A DNA stretch of 64,000 nucleotides from Aromatoleum toluclasticum ATCC 700605 (GCF_000378245.1 NZ_KB899492.1:310001-374000); one strand, 5' to 3'; numbered from the stretch's first letter, positions 9,362 to 18,581 are shown. Notes: generated by a model not told the origin, from the sequence alone. Translations and numbers: made by a program.

Positions 9362-10111
9362 CTACAAGTACTTCTTGAAGCTCCCCGCCGCGATGTTCAT
9401 CGCCAACCCGAGCAGCATGGCACCCGGCAGCAGAATCAGCAGCGGGTGCAGGGACACCGGCAGCGCGAGGTAGATCACCCACGGCAGCACAGCCAGGGGC
9501 ATCAACGCGGCCTTGGCCCGGTGGTAGATGAAGCCGGATTCACGCCCGGCGCCGAACTTGCGGATGTCACGCCGTACCAGTCCGTCGACCAAGCCAACGA
9601 AGGCCGCGAGCAGGAACAGCGGCAGCGTCAGTACCAAGACCAGCAGCCGGACGATAAAGGTCAGCGTGGTGAAGGCGGCGGCGATCAGGTAGCTCTCGGT
9701 CCAGACGTAGACCTGGCTGAGGTAGTAGCGGAAGTCGCGGCTGCCGCCACGGCTGGGCGCGCTGGCCTGCGCCGAGGCATCGCGTATCCAGTCCAGCAGG
9801 CCGGTGCGCACGAACAGCCACTCGTAGCCCTGCTCCACCAGCCGGTGCGCGGTGCGTCCCGGCTCCTGCACCAGCGCGCTGCGGGTGAAGTTCTCCGAGA
9901 GCTGGTCCAGCTCGTAGTGGAGCATGCCCTGGGCATGGCGCCAGCCCTGCTCGGACCAGAAGAAGTGCATGCCGACGCACTCGATCACGATGCACAGCAG
10001 CAGCGATCCGCACAGCACGCCGAAGAGGCGGAACGGCAGCGTGACCAGGCTGGCGATCAGCCCCTGCTGTCCTTGCTGCTGGCGCTGTGCCGCGACGGCC
10101 GGATCGCTCAT
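9362..10111 (-). CDS. ICE membrane protein, TIGR03747/PFL_4697 family (DUF4400)
   Basis: A 249-residue inner-membrane protein with about four hydrophobic segments (near residues 20-45, 140-165, 170-195 and 210-240). It matches the integrating-conjugative-element membrane family always found beside TraD in PFGI-1-like ICEs. Its start overlaps the traD stop by four bases (ATGA-type coupling). It is convergent with the HEPN gene, only 24 bases apart, and marks the boundary between backbone and the DISARM-like cargo. A role in the coupling or transfer complex is inferred from linkage. Confidence 0.85.
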   Translation of the reverse strand: MSDPAVAAQRQQQGQQGLIASLVTLPFRLFGVLCGSLLLCIVIECVGMHFFWSEQGWRHAQGMLHYELDQLSENFTRSALVQEPGRTAHRLVEQGYEWLFVRTGLLDWIRDASAQASAPSRGGSRDFRYYLSQVYVWTESYLIAAAFTTLTFIVRLLVLVLTLPLFLLAAFVGLVDGLVRRDIRKFGAGRESGFIYHRAKAALMPLAVLPWVIYLALPVSLHPLLILLPGAMLLGLAMNIAAGSFKKYL

Positions 10112-12267
10112 GTCCCGACCTCTTCATCGTCGGCCGCCATCTGCTTGAAGTCGTCCAGCAGGTCGGCGGGCAACGCGCTGTCCTGCAGGCCCGGCATGCC
10201 CTGGTTCTCCCACCAGTCGCCGGCCTCGATGTAATGCTGGCGCATGTAGCCGGCCAGCTCCTGCAGATCCTTCGGCATGGCCTCGTCGGGATCGGGCGCC
10301 GGCAGCGGCATGCGGATTTTCCAGAGGTTGCCGCCCTCGATCAGCGCGAAGCATTGCCCCTTCGGCAGTGCAACCACATGCGCCGGCTCGATCAGCGGCA
10401 CGCTGTTGCTGCTGATGCGGTCCTGGGTGTTGGACGTGAATGCGGTATTGCCGCGCGGGTCGGAACTGTCGGTGGCGCCGCTCATCAACGCCGTGGCATA
10501 CACCTCGACCTTGGGCAGTTGCCGCGTCAGCAGTTCGGCGGTGGCGGTCTCGCGCACGCGCAGCATGAACAGGTTGTTGAAATTGCCGATCACCTGGCCG
10601 GCTTTGGCGCGGTTGCCGATGCGGGCCTCGATGTCGCTCAGGGTCTGCGTGTAGGCCGTCACCTGTACGCCGGCACCGCCGCCCTTGTTGACCATCGGGA
10701 TGAACTCGTCGCCCATGAGTTCGTTGAACTCGTCCGCGTGGACGTTGATGGGCACCTTCACGCCGGTCGCCGATCCGGGCAGGCCGTCGTCGATGCCGAA
10801 CTTGTAGATGTGCCCCGCGACGGAAACGAGGTCGGAGAACATGGAGTTGCCCACCGCCGCGGCCACCTCTGCATCGGACAACGCATCCAGCCCCACGTAG
10901 ACCACTGCGCGTTTGCGGATGATCTGCATCCAGTCGAAAATGGGCCGCGGGTCGGACAGGTCCGTATAGTTCGGTGCGAGCAGTTGCGCGATCTTGCCGG
11001 TGGTCAGCTTCTCCAGCAGCGGCAGCAGCGAGGCGACGATCTTGTCGAAGTAGGTCCGGTCGTAGCGCACGGCGCTGCGCAGGCCGTCGAGCACCGGGTC
11101 GTAGACGCGCACCTGTGAAAGGTACTGTTCGAGGGCGACCACGCGCTTCTCGCGCCCGATCATGTTGCGCGGGATGTTCTTGTCGTTCAGCCTGGCTTCG
11201 AGCTGCACGATGACCTCCCAGGCCTTCGGCTCGGTCCTGGCGAAGTAGTGCTGGGCGTACTCGATGAACAGCGCATCGATGTTGATGACGTGGCGCTGGA
11301 TCAGCAGGTAGTCCGGCCGCTGCCCCAGCTCGACCAGGGCGCGGGCGATGATGTTCACGAAGCGCCAGGCGAACTCGCGGAATGCGGCGCTGTTGCCTTC
11401 GCCGGAGAGTTGGCCGGCGATGCGCGTGGCGACCTCGGAAATTCGGCCGAAACGCCCCACCGCGTTGTAGCGGGCGCTGACGTCCGGCCAGCCCAGGTGG
11501 AAGACGTAGAACTCGCCCTCACGCCCGGCGCGCTTGGCCTCCACGTACATGCGCTTGAGCAGGTCGGCGTCGCCCTTCGGGTCGAAGACGATCACGACCT
11601 CGTACTGGCTGTTGACCTTGCGACGGATGTCCTGGGTGATGAAGAGTTCGGCCAGGCGGGTCTTGCCCACGCGCGTGGTCCCGAGCACCAGCGAGTGGCC
11701 GACACGCTCGCCCAGCGGCAAGGTGACATCGGTCTCGTGCGGCTCGATACCGTGCAGGCGCGGCAGTCCACCCACTGGTGGCAGCGGCCGCGCCGGGTTG
11801 AGTGGACTGTCCCAGGCCAGCGCCCGTGCCAGCTTCGAGAGCGGAAACGGCGCGAACTCCAGGCGCTCCTCAAGCCGCCGGGCGACCCGGTAGATTGCCG
11901 TCGGTTCGATGTAGCGGCGGAACTCCGGCCGGTAGGTCTGCATCAGCCGGTGCGTGTGGCGCTGGTCCCAGCGAAAGCCCTTGCCGATGAACAGCCGCTG
12001 CTGGCTCACCGGCACGTCGCGGCTGGTCAGCACGTAGCGCGGCAGGCGGCGGATGTTGCGGCGGTAGCGCAGGACCGCCCAGGCGTCACGCAAACGGATG
12101 GCGCCGAAGGCAAGGAACGCCAGCGCCGAGCCCAGGCCGAGCAGCGGATTCAGCGCGAGCGACCACGGTGCCGCCAGGCACAGAAGCGCGGCGCCGGCGC
12201 AGACCGCCACGGTGTGAAGCTCCACCGCGGGACGCAGCAGAACTTCCACCGCATGTGGCTGCGCCAT
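10108..12267 (-). CDS. traD: TraD-type conjugative coupling ATPase (SXT/TOL subfamily)
   Basis: A 719-residue type IV coupling protein that would carry the relaxase-DNA complex to the secretion channel at the inner membrane. The N-terminus has hydrophobic segments near residues 20-60. Walker A is LGTTRVGKTRLAEL near residue 200, followed by a FDPKGDADLLKRM box. A conserved C-terminal part includes NVHADEFNELMGDEF and the TQTLSDIEAR run of the FtsK/VirD4 ATPase fold. The length suits the ICE TraD subfamily. It overlaps the TIGR03747 gene downstream and begins one base after the TIGR03765 stop, inside a compact transfer operon. Confidence 0.93.
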   Translation of the reverse strand: MAQPHAVEVLLRPAVELHTVAVCAGAALLCLAAPWSLALNPLLGLGSALAFLAFGAIRLRDAWAVLRYRRNIRRLPRYVLTSRDVPVSQQRLFIGKGFRWDQRHTHRLMQTYRPEFRRYIEPTAIYRVARRLEERLEFAPFPLSKLARALAWDSPLNPARPLPPVGGLPRLHGIEPHETDVTLPLGERVGHSLVLGTTRVGKTRLAELFITQDIRRKVNSQYEVVIVFDPKGDADLLKRMYVEAKRAGREGEFYVFHLGWPDVSARYNAVGRFGRISEVATRIAGQLSGEGNSAAFREFAWRFVNIIARALVELGQRPDYLLIQRHVINIDALFIEYAQHYFARTEPKAWEVIVQLEARLNDKNIPRNMIGREKRVVALEQYLSQVRVYDPVLDGLRSAVRYDRTYFDKIVASLLPLLEKLTTGKIAQLLAPNYTDLSDPRPIFDWMQIIRKRAVVYVGLDALSDAEVAAAVGNSMFSDLVSVAGHIYKFGIDDGLPGSATGVKVPINVHADEFNELMGDEFIPMVNKGGGAGVQVTAYTQTLSDIEARIGNRAKAGQVIGNFNNLFMLRVRETATAELLTRQLPKVEVYATALMSGATDSSDPRGNTAFTSNTQDRISSNSVPLIEPAHVVALPKGQCFALIEGGNLWKIRMPLPAPDPDEAMPKDLQELAGYMRQHYIEAGDWWENQGMPGLQDSALPADLLDDFKQMAADDEEVGT

Positions 12268-12268
12268 C

Positions 12269-12802
12269 TCACTGCTCGATGCCGGTGGCCGTGATGAGCA
12301 CCGGGTAGTGGCGCAGGCCCAGGCGCTGGGCCAGGTCGTCGCCCGATGCGGGCGAGAGGGTCAGGCCGGGCGCCAGGCGGCGCAATGCCGCCAGCGCCGC
12401 CATCGACTCCACGTTGACCACCAGCCCCACGGCATGCAGCTCGCGCAGTGCGGCCTGCCGCTGCCGCAGCCAGGTCCACGAACGCTCGTCGTCGCCGATC
12501 AGGAACAGCGGCGTAATGCCGGGCGCCCGGATGACGCGGCGCGGCACGTCGCCCGGCGACAGTTGCGTCGAGCGCACCGGCAGCATGGCGGCCTCGGCAT
12601 CGCCCGGACTGCCCACGCGGGGCAGTGGCATCGGGGCTGGCGGCGTGGCGCGATCCGGCTGCGGATTCAGCGGCTGGTAGTACGGCAGTGCGGAAGCGCC
12701 GCCGCGGTCTTCGACGACGCTCAGCGGAGCGGAGGCGGTCTGGGCGGAAGCCGTCGCGGCGGACAGCAGCCCGATGGCGGCAATGAGGACGGTGCGGTTC
12801 AT
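12269..12802 (-). CDS. ICE protein, TIGR03765/PFL_4695 family
   Basis: A 177-residue secreted protein. The start at ATG 12802 gives a Sec signal peptide (MNRTVLIAAIGLLSAATASA) directly, which a longer frame would bury. The mature part has a Pro-rich linker and a conserved domain with the runs TPLFLIGDDERSWTWL and LRHYPVLITATGIEQ, typical of the PFL_4695 family of PFGI-1-like ICEs. It probably works in the periplasm with the neighbouring transglycosylase and thioredoxin-fold protein during assembly of the conjugation apparatus. It overlaps the transglycosylase stop by four bases. The exact function is unknown. Confidence 0.85.
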   Translation of the reverse strand: MNRTVLIAAIGLLSAATASAQTASAPLSVVEDRGGASALPYYQPLNPQPDRATPPAPMPLPRVGSPGDAEAAMLPVRSTQLSPGDVPRRVIRAPGITPLFLIGDDERSWTWLRQRQAALRELHAVGLVVNVESMAALAALRRLAPGLTLSPASGDDLAQRLGLRHYPVLITATGIEQ

Positions 12803-13419
12803 GGTGTGGTGACCTGGAGGGTCGGAACGGGAATGCAGGGGCCGAGCACGCGGGTCAGGTGTCGATGCACGCTGCGCCGGTAGCGCGCCGCCGGTTCCCC
12901 GCCAGCGGGGCGGTGGTAGCGGCCGATGGCAAGCAGCCAGTCCTCGCCGGGGATGTGCTGCTCGCGCAGGATTTCCGCGGCAATGTCCAGGTTGCGGTAC
13001 GGGTCCAGCAGCTCGCATGGCTGCGCGTAGCGATGTGCGTGGTAGCCGAGATTGACCTGGCCGAGACCGGCGTCGATGCGGTTGGCCGGCGTGCGCCCGA
13101 GTGCCCGGCGCAGCCCCGTGCAGGCTTCGGCGCGGGTTGCGTAGCGCTGCGGCGTGCCGGCGACGTTGAGCGTCCACGGCCAGGGCACCATGCGTCCGCG
13201 CAACCGGGTGCCGCTCTCCTGCAAGGCCACCGCGTACAGCACCGCCGACGGTATGCCGACGCGCTGCGCCGCCAGTTGATAGGCCGGCGGCGGCACTTCC
13301 CGGGCCGGGGTGGCCTGCGCCCAGGGGGCCGTCATGAACAGCAGCGCCGCGGCAACGCAGCGGATGGTCAAGCGGCCCGGGCGCCTTGCCCGGTGCGGGG
13401 TGCTTACTGCCGCTGCCAT
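12799..13419 (-). CDS. ICE lytic transglycosylase (SLT fold)
   Basis: A 206-residue protein with an N-terminal basic and hydrophobic export signal and a lysozyme-like SLT domain. The catalytic Glu is probably in the run LYAVALQESGTRL. Further family motifs are IDAGLGQVNLGYHAHRY and LDPYRNLDIAAEIL. It would open the peptidoglycan locally for the transfer channel. The start at ATG 13419 overlaps the end of the upstream TIGR03759 gene by 16 bases. Longer versions of the frame are possible but run antiparallel-free into the upstream gene and lose the signal peptide. Confidence 0.87.
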   Translation of the reverse strand: MAAAVSTPHRARRPGRLTIRCVAAALLFMTAPWAQATPAREVPPPAYQLAAQRVGIPSAVLYAVALQESGTRLRGRMVPWPWTLNVAGTPQRYATRAEACTGLRRALGRTPANRIDAGLGQVNLGYHAHRYAQPCELLDPYRNLDIAAEILREQHIPGEDWLLAIGRYHRPAGGEPAARYRRSVHRHLTRVLGPCIPVPTLQVTTP

Positions 13420-14123
13420 TGGCCGTTCACCTCGCGCACCACCGCCGGCAGGTCGCCGGGCAGGCCGAGCGACAGCCAGCGCCCGGCGTCGTGGTTGAGC
13501 GTGATCGCGCGGGCGCGCACCTTGGCCGGGTCGATGCCGGCCTGCGTGGCCCACTGCCGGATGCGGGCATCGTCCTGGCGGCTGCCGACCATGTAGAGAT
13601 CGAAGACCGTGCCGGCGGCCTGCAACTGCTGCACGCGCTGCGCGCAGGGCACGCAGTCGGCCTTGATGAACACCGCCAGCCGTCCCGAGCCGGTGTTGCC
13701 GGTGCCGGGCGCCTTGGCACCGGGCAGGCTCACCCGCCGCTGGCCGGGAAATAGGCGCTGCCACGCGGCGTCATAGGCGCGCTGATAGGCCAGTGTCTTG
13801 TCGACGCGTCGGGCTTCGGCCTGGACCTGGAGTTCCGCGTAGCGCCTGCGTTCTTCCTCGCTGCGTGCCTCGATGCCCAGCGCCGTGAGCGGATCGAGCT
13901 GGGGCGAATACACCCCGAGCGGCCCCTGCATCAATTGCCGGAAGCGCGCCCACTCCTCGGGCCGAAGGCCCCAGTCCCGCGCCTGGCGCTCGTCGAGCGC
14001 CGCAACGGTGTTGGGCTGTACCTGGCTGGGAACCACGCGGGCGTTCGTCACCGCGGCCGGCTGCGCGGATGTGCCCATGGCGGTGAACAGCAGAACGGCA
14101 GCGAGCATCGGCCGCAGCGTCAT
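13404..14123 (-). CDS. ICE protein, TIGR03759/PFL_4693 family, thioredoxin-like
   Basis: A 239-residue periplasmic protein with a signal peptide ending after TAMGTSAQ. Its C-terminal domain has a thioredoxin-type CxxC, FIKADCVPCAQRV, followed by the strand FDLYMVG. The N-terminal part has the family run LDERQARDWGLRPEEWARFRQLMQGP, by which the PFL_4693 family is recognised. It may act as a disulfide chaperone for the transfer apparatus; this is inferred from the CxxC. It is followed by the transglycosylase with overlapping reading frames, consistent with a single operon. Confidence 0.87.
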   Translation of the reverse strand: MTLRPMLAAVLLFTAMGTSAQPAAVTNARVVPSQVQPNTVAALDERQARDWGLRPEEWARFRQLMQGPLGVYSPQLDPLTALGIEARSEEERRRYAELQVQAEARRVDKTLAYQRAYDAAWQRLFPGQRRVSLPGAKAPGTGNTGSGRLAVFIKADCVPCAQRVQQLQAAGTVFDLYMVGSRQDDARIRQWATQAGIDPAKVRARAITLNHDAGRWLSLGLPGDLPAVVREVNGQWQRQ

Positions 14124-14132
14124 GGCGACCGC

Positions 14133-14780
14133 CTACGGCACCGCGACGCGCTGCGTCTGGCCATTCACCTGGAACACGGCCGCACGCGCCTCGACGGATT
14201 GCAGGTGCCAGCCGCCCTCGGTATCACCCTCGCGCAGCAGCCGGGCGCCTGCGAGCGAGGTCGCGCTGGTGGCGGTGATCGACAGGAAACGCTCGCCGCC
14301 ACGCAGTTCCACGCCCATGACCTGGAATGGCGGCTCCGGCACCTTGGGCGGCGTCGCGGCAGGGGTGCGCTGGCGAGCGGAGGATGCCGCCTGCCGGGAT
14401 TTCTCCAAGCGGGTCTCGACCCCCCTCACGCGCGCCTGCAAGGCCTGCAGGTCGGTGGCCACAGTGCCCGCCGACTGCGCTTCTTCAAGGCGAGCCATCT
14501 TCTCGTCCAGCGCCTGCCGGGCGGCCGCGAAATCGGCTTGGCTGACTGGCGTGGGCCGGCCCCTGTCCGCGTCGGCCCGCTGTTCGAGGTCGGTCACGCG
14601 CCCCCCCAGCGCCTTGACCTGGACCGCCTGCGCGTTGTCCTGGGTCTGCTCGGCCAGACGCGACAGGCCGACGCTGTTGACGATGGCGACCGCGCTGACG
14701 AGCAGTAGCCAAGCGGCCGCGGCGATCTTGATCCAGCGCGTGCGGGCGCCGTGCTCAGGCAACTCTTGCGGGAGCGTCAT
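14133..14780 (-). CDS. Single-pass membrane protein with coiled coil, ICE transfer operon
   Basis: A 215-residue protein starting at ATG 14780, which overlaps the stop of the upstream PilL-like gene in an ATGA arrangement. One transmembrane helix (IKIAAAAWLLLVSAVAIV) is followed by a long heptad-rich coiled coil (about residues 40-130). A Pro-rich linker and a short C-terminal beta-type domain ending QTQRVAVP come last. The layout suggests a periplasm-facing scaffold protein anchored in the inner membrane. I do not recognise a named family with certainty, but a protein of this design commonly sits between PilL and TIGR03759 in such ICEs. Confidence 0.75.
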   Translation of the reverse strand: MTLPQELPEHGARTRWIKIAAAAWLLLVSAVAIVNSVGLSRLAEQTQDNAQAVQVKALGGRVTDLEQRADADRGRPTPVSQADFAAARQALDEKMARLEEAQSAGTVATDLQALQARVRGVETRLEKSRQAASSARQRTPAATPPKVPEPPFQVMGVELRGGERFLSITATSATSLAGARLLREGDTEGGWHLQSVEARAAVFQVNGQTQRVAVP

Positions 14781-15310
14781 TGCTGCACCTCCTCGGAGTG
14801 GTCCAAGGAAGCCGGCGCATGGACATGCCGGCTGAAGCAAACCTGGCGTGTCAGGTCATCGACCGACAGATCCCAGGCGGGGCCGGCCAGGGTCAGCAAG
14901 GCGTCGCGCAGCACCAGCGGGCCAAGGCGCAGATGCGCGGCTGGCAGCGGCAGCGCGTAGAGGGCGGCGGCGGCATCGCAGAGCCGGTAGCCCGAGCGCA
15001 GCAGGACATGCCGCATGGCGTCGCCCACGTTCGCATCGAGCGTGGGCGGGACGGAGACTTCCACGGTCTGCTGCAGCAGATCGCGCTGGGCAGGCTCCGG
15101 CACCAGCTCGACCAACGTGTAGCGGCCGTAGCGCGTCACAGAAACCTGTGTGGCGGGCAGCGCAGGTGCGACGACTGGAGACGATGGCTGGGCAGCGTCG
15201 ATTGGCTTGCCGGCGTTGGCCGCGCAACCAGTGCCCATGAGGCCGGCCGCGACGCAGCACAGACCAAGCCGGAAAGGGTCGGTTGAGAACAGGCTGGTGG
15301 GCTTTTGCAT
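14777..15310 (-). CDS. PilL-like ICE lipoprotein (TIGR03748-type)
   Basis: A 177-residue protein starting at ATG 15310. The leader ends in a lipobox-like MGTGCAAN, so it is probably an outer-membrane lipoprotein. The mature part contains RYGRYTLVELVPEPAQRDLL and DAMRHVLLRSGYRLC, characteristic of the PilL N-terminal domain found at the head of the ICE pil/transfer operon. It is the first gene of the minus-strand transfer module in this window; no coding frame lies between it and the broken kfrA gene (15311-15486). Only the PilL N-terminal domain is present, not a full secretin-like PilN. Confidence 0.8.
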   Translation of the reverse strand: MQKPTSLFSTDPFRLGLCCVAAGLMGTGCAANAGKPIDAAQPSSPVVAPALPATQVSVTRYGRYTLVELVPEPAQRDLLQQTVEVSVPPTLDANVGDAMRHVLLRSGYRLCDAAAALYALPLPAAHLRLGPLVLRDALLTLAGPAWDLSVDDLTRQVCFSRHVHAPASLDHSEEVQQ

Positions 15311-15460
15311 CGATTGGGCTCCTGGAAGTTTCCAGGTGCCACGATCGCCGCGTGGGCTGTTCGGTTCAGCAGAAAAAGGGACATGCGGGTTGACCGCTTT
15401 CTGCGCCCACTCCCCCAAAAGGGATGGCACCGGGATGAAGCAAAAATTAGGACTTTCGAT

Positions 15461-15480
15461 CTGTAACCATCTGTTTACAG
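15461..15480. promoter_or_regulatory. Inverted repeat between pilL-like operon and broken kfrA
   Basis: CTGTAA and TTACAG arms are separated by eight bases in the 176-base gap upstream of the PilL-like gene and just past the end of the kfrA relic. Its place suits an operator for the transfer operon, but no regulator can be assigned. Confidence 0.35.
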
Positions 15481-15486
15481 GTGAAC

Positions 15487-16556
15487 TTACGGAGCGTCGG
15501 ACGTTGCGGTTTTCGCGCCGACGCCCGCGCCCTCTCGCCCGCTCCGTTTCCTTCGGCTGCCCTGACGCAGTAGCTGGTTATGCAAGTCGGCCATCACTTT
15601 TTCCTGTACCGCCAGTGATGCCTGGGCCGCCGCGAGTTCGATTTCAAGGGCTTGACGACGTTCGCTCTCCCCGGCGAGCGCGGCTTCGAGCACACTCTTG
15701 CCGCGAAGCAGCTCCTCAATCTGTAGTTCCCGCTCCTCCAAGCGCTGGCTCAACGACTCAGCGTGTCGCCCCGTTTCCCAAGCCGCCGCCATTTCCTCGC
15801 GGAGCGATCGCGCCTCCGTCTGAATCTGGTGAAGCTGCACATGGGCCTGCGAGAGCTCGGCCGCCAAGCGCGCGTTGTCCCGGCTGATCCCTGTCAGTTG
15901 ATCCTGTTTGGTTCCGAGCGTCAGATTCAGTTGCCGCAGTTCGACCTGCAGGTGCTGGACCTGCTGCTCGTGCTGGCGCTGCTCCTGGTCGCGTTATTCC
16001 TTGGCCGCCTGCCGGAAATGGTCCAAGGCTTCACGGGCATGGCGGTGTTTGTCTTCCAGCGATTGCCGGTACTGTTCACCTTGCGCCAGTTGTGACTGAA
16101 GATCGGCGGCCTGTTGCGCGGCCAGGGCACGTTGCACGGTCTCCTCTTGCAGCGTGAGGGTCGTCTGACGATGCCCCTCGCGCTCCTCGCTCAGGAGTGT
16201 TTCGGTGCGCTGCAACTGGATCCCGAGTGCGTCGCCGTCTTTGCGTTGCTGCGCGAGCGCGTCCTTGAGTTGGGCAATTTCGGCGGTGTAGCGGGTCTTC
16301 ACCTCCGCAATCCGGGCATCCGCCTCTTCGTGCAAGCGGCCGGCCAGCCGGCCTACCAGGTCCTGAATTGCCTCGCTCACCGCGACCTGGGTGCCGCCGA
16401 TCCCGCCTTCTTCCTCCTCGATCTCCTTCAAATAGCGGTGAATCGTCGCCTTTGAGCCGGTGTTACCGAGTTCGACCCGGATGGCGTCGATCGACGGATG
16501 TCGGCCTGCGCACGCAGCGTGTCGCGTGCGCGCATGAAGATGCCACGTCTGGCCAT
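15487..16556 (-). pseudogene. KfrA-like DNA-binding protein, frameshifted and nonsense-mutated
   Basis: Conceptual translation from ATG 16556 gives MARRGIF followed by RARDTLRAQ. The frame must then shift near 16500-16508 to recover HPSIDAIRVELGNTGSK and ATIHRYLKEIEEEEG, the N-terminal DNA-binding region of KfrA. One missing G in a GGG run would restore AQGRHPS. Downstream there is a long heptad-rich coiled coil typical of KfrA. It is interrupted in frame by TAA at 15994-15996, after which the coiled coil resumes and ends at 15487 with a basic Arg/Lys-rich tail. KfrA proteins help plasmid or ICE maintenance by forming filament-like structures on DNA. With two independent lesions this copy is probably dead. 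Confidence 0.75.
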
Positions 16557-16786
16557 GGCGGCACTCCCGATTATTACATACTGTATTACTGGTACGGCTC
16601 TACACACCCTTTTCGACGATTGGGCACCTCGAATAACGCGAGGTTTTCAATGAATCCTGCCGCCCAACGATGACCGCGACCGAATTCGGTTCGATTTCTA
16701 TGACAAATCGCCGCTTTTCCCGGCGATGTCGCCCCGTTTTTACCTCGAATCGCCTCGGGCACCGGCGATTCGGCCCATTTCGGGCG
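16557..16786. other. Gap between kfrA relic and IS relic
   Basis: No coding frame is supported. It should contain the former kfrA promoter. It holds AT-richer patches near 16565-16600 and a short hairpin (CTCGAATAACGCGAG, about 16628-16642). The outer end of the IS remnant may lie within it, but I could not identify a clean terminal inverted repeat. Confidence 0.4.
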
Positions 16787-17640
16787 TCAGAAGGCCTCGA
16801 TTCCGGCCTCCTGGAGATAGACCAGCCGCTTGAGATTGTAGCAGGCCGCCATCATCGTCATCGCAAAGTTGGCCCGCGCCTGACCGATGGTGCGCAGCAG
16901 CTTGCCGCCCATCTGCTCGATGGCGCCGAACACGTGCTCGACCCGTGCGCGCGTCTTGGCGATGCGTTTGTTGCGTCGCTGCTGGCACTCGGACAGCGGC
17001 TTGTTGCGCTTGCCCTTGCGCTGGACCTGGTTCCGAAAGCCGTTCTCCTTCAGCCAAGCTTCGCGCTCCTCCGACGGGTAGCCCCGATCGGCATAGACAT
17101 CACGGCTCGTGTTGCTCGTGTCGAAGACGTTGTCAAAGTGCTGGCTGTCGTGCATGGAGGCGGTGTCGGTCTCGATCCGGCGGATGATCTTGTACTTCTT
17201 GTCGACATTGATCGACAGCTTGTAGCCGAAGTGGCTCTTGCCGTGCCTCTTCGTCCAGGTCGCGTCGGTGTCCTTCTGGCGCCGCTTCGCCGGCTTCCAG
17301 TTGGCGGCATCGCGCCTTGCTCGATGAGTTCCTTCTCGCCCCGGCTGTTGTGCTGCTTGGGCGCGGGAACCAGCGTGGCATCGATAATCTGACCGCCGCG
17401 CGCGATGAACCCTTTCTGAAGCAACTGCGCCGAGACGCCGTCGAACAGCGCCTTCGCCCCTGCTTCACCGATCCGGTTCTCGAAGGTCCACACGGTGGCG
17501 CGGTCGGGGACGTTCGTCGCGTTCGCCAGTCCGCAGAAGCGCTTGTAGCTCATGCGGTCGAGCAACTGGTACTCCATCTGCTCATCCGAGAGGTTGTACA
17601 GACGCTTCAACACCAGAGGAGCGGCGCCATATCTAATCGC
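16787..17640 (-). pseudogene. IS5-family transposase remnant, 5'-truncated and frameshifted
   Basis: Reading from about 17630 the frame has PLVLKRLYNLSDEQMEYQL and then FCGLANATNVPDRATVWTF, the N-terminal half of an IS5-type DDE transposase. After EKELIEQGAMP, near 17308, a one-base frameshift is needed to reach NWKPAKRRQKDTDATW and then HFGYKLSINVDKKYK. The C-terminal part (DRGYPSEEREAWLKENGF, TRARVEHVFGAIEQMGGK, ANFAMTMMAACYNLKRL) is intact to the stop at 16787. Roughly the first 60 residues are missing, replaced by unrelated sequence joined at about 17640. It is non-functional and marks a recombination scar at the left edge of the metal island. Confidence 0.85.
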
Positions 17641-17852
17641 GTCGGCTCTTGGGCCTACGCCCATATGATGCCGACTGTGGCGGAGCCCGGCCTCACTCCG
17701 TTGCTGCAATAGGCCTTGGTGCCGGGGTTGGCCTTGCGGTGGTTGCGCAAATGGCACGCGCTGCGGCGAGGTGCGACGGCTGTGGCACCCTGCGATGCGG
17801 GCAACGAAAAGGAGTAACGATGGCGATTGCTAACCGAATGAGGAAAGGGTGA

Positions 17853-18158
17853 ATGCCTTGCATCGGCCCCGTGCTTGGCGCGATCCTGACGGCAAGCGCG
17901 ATGCAATCCTCGGTATTCGGCGGTGTCGGACTGCTCTCAGCCTACGCCTTGGGATTGGGTGTGCCCTTCATGCTGTCGGCAATCTTCATGCGCGAAATGC
18001 TCGGACGGCTAAAGGGCTTGCGCCATGCCGGACGCCCGCTGCAGATCGTGGCCGGCGCGGTCATGGTACTGATCGGGTTGGCAATGGTTACCGGCAAGCT
18101 GACGGAATTCAGCCTCTGGCTTCTCGATCGGATTCCAATTCTCGGACAGATCGGATGA
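17853..18158 (+). pseudogene. CcdA/DsbD-type membrane protein, N-terminally truncated
   Basis: A 101-residue fragment opening with MPCIGPVLGAIL, the Cys-Pro core of a CcdA/DsbD transmembrane thiol carrier. Two further hydrophobic segments follow (LLSAYALGLGVPFML and LQIVAGAVMVLIGLAMV). Full CcdA proteins are about 230-240 residues, so over half is absent, and the upstream 17640-17852 bases do not encode the rest. It is probably a relic cut off by the same event that truncated the IS5 element. CcdA genes often accompany mercury or copper loci. It could still be translated, but it would lack the partner cysteine of the pair. Confidence 0.7.
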
Positions 18159-18331
18159 GGAATCATGCGGGCGGGATTCCGCGGTGGAATCAGGCTCCAC
18201 GGGTTCCGGGGAAACGCGGGGCACCCGCAGGATGCCGGGCGTGATGAATGCTCGCCAAATGGCGATGAGAGCCGCGTTCGCAGTGAACGCAGCGCACAAA
18301 TCCTTGAGATGTGAACGGAGGCTACCCTGAG

Positions 18332-18472
18332 ATGGACTCGCGAATGATGGACGGCATGGCCGGGATGATGCTCGGCATGGGGCTGCTGGGCTGGCTGCTG
18401 ATTCTGGTTCTGGTGGTTGTCGCCGCTGCGGCTATCAAATACCTCTTCTTCGATCGCGGGCGTGACAAGTAA
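18332..18472 (+). CDS. Small Met-rich single-pass membrane protein
   Basis: A 46-residue open frame with GGAGG ten bases upstream of the ATG. The N-terminus is Met-rich (SRMMDGMAGMMLGMG), followed by one strongly hydrophobic helix LLGWLLILVLVVVAAAAIKYL and a charged tail. Met-rich small membrane proteins of this design occur in copper and mercury islands, which fits the context. No specific function can be given. It could be a chance frame, but the ribosome site and hydrophobicity argue for a real gene. Confidence 0.5.
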   Translation: MDSRMMDGMAGMMLGMGLLGWLLILVLVVVAAAAIKYLFFDRGRDK

Positions 18473-18581
18473 AAGAAGAGGTTTCGGCACATTTTCTGGT
18501 CCAGTTCGTCCATGGGCGGTGAGCGTCTCGGGTATCGATAACGATCAGGGCGCCGTTCAATGACTGGAAGCGGGAGTGCCA

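Noticed and set aside
10087-12294. Two long plus-strand frames opposite traD
   Set aside because: They run antisense to the well-supported traD gene with the same composition bias and no start signals.
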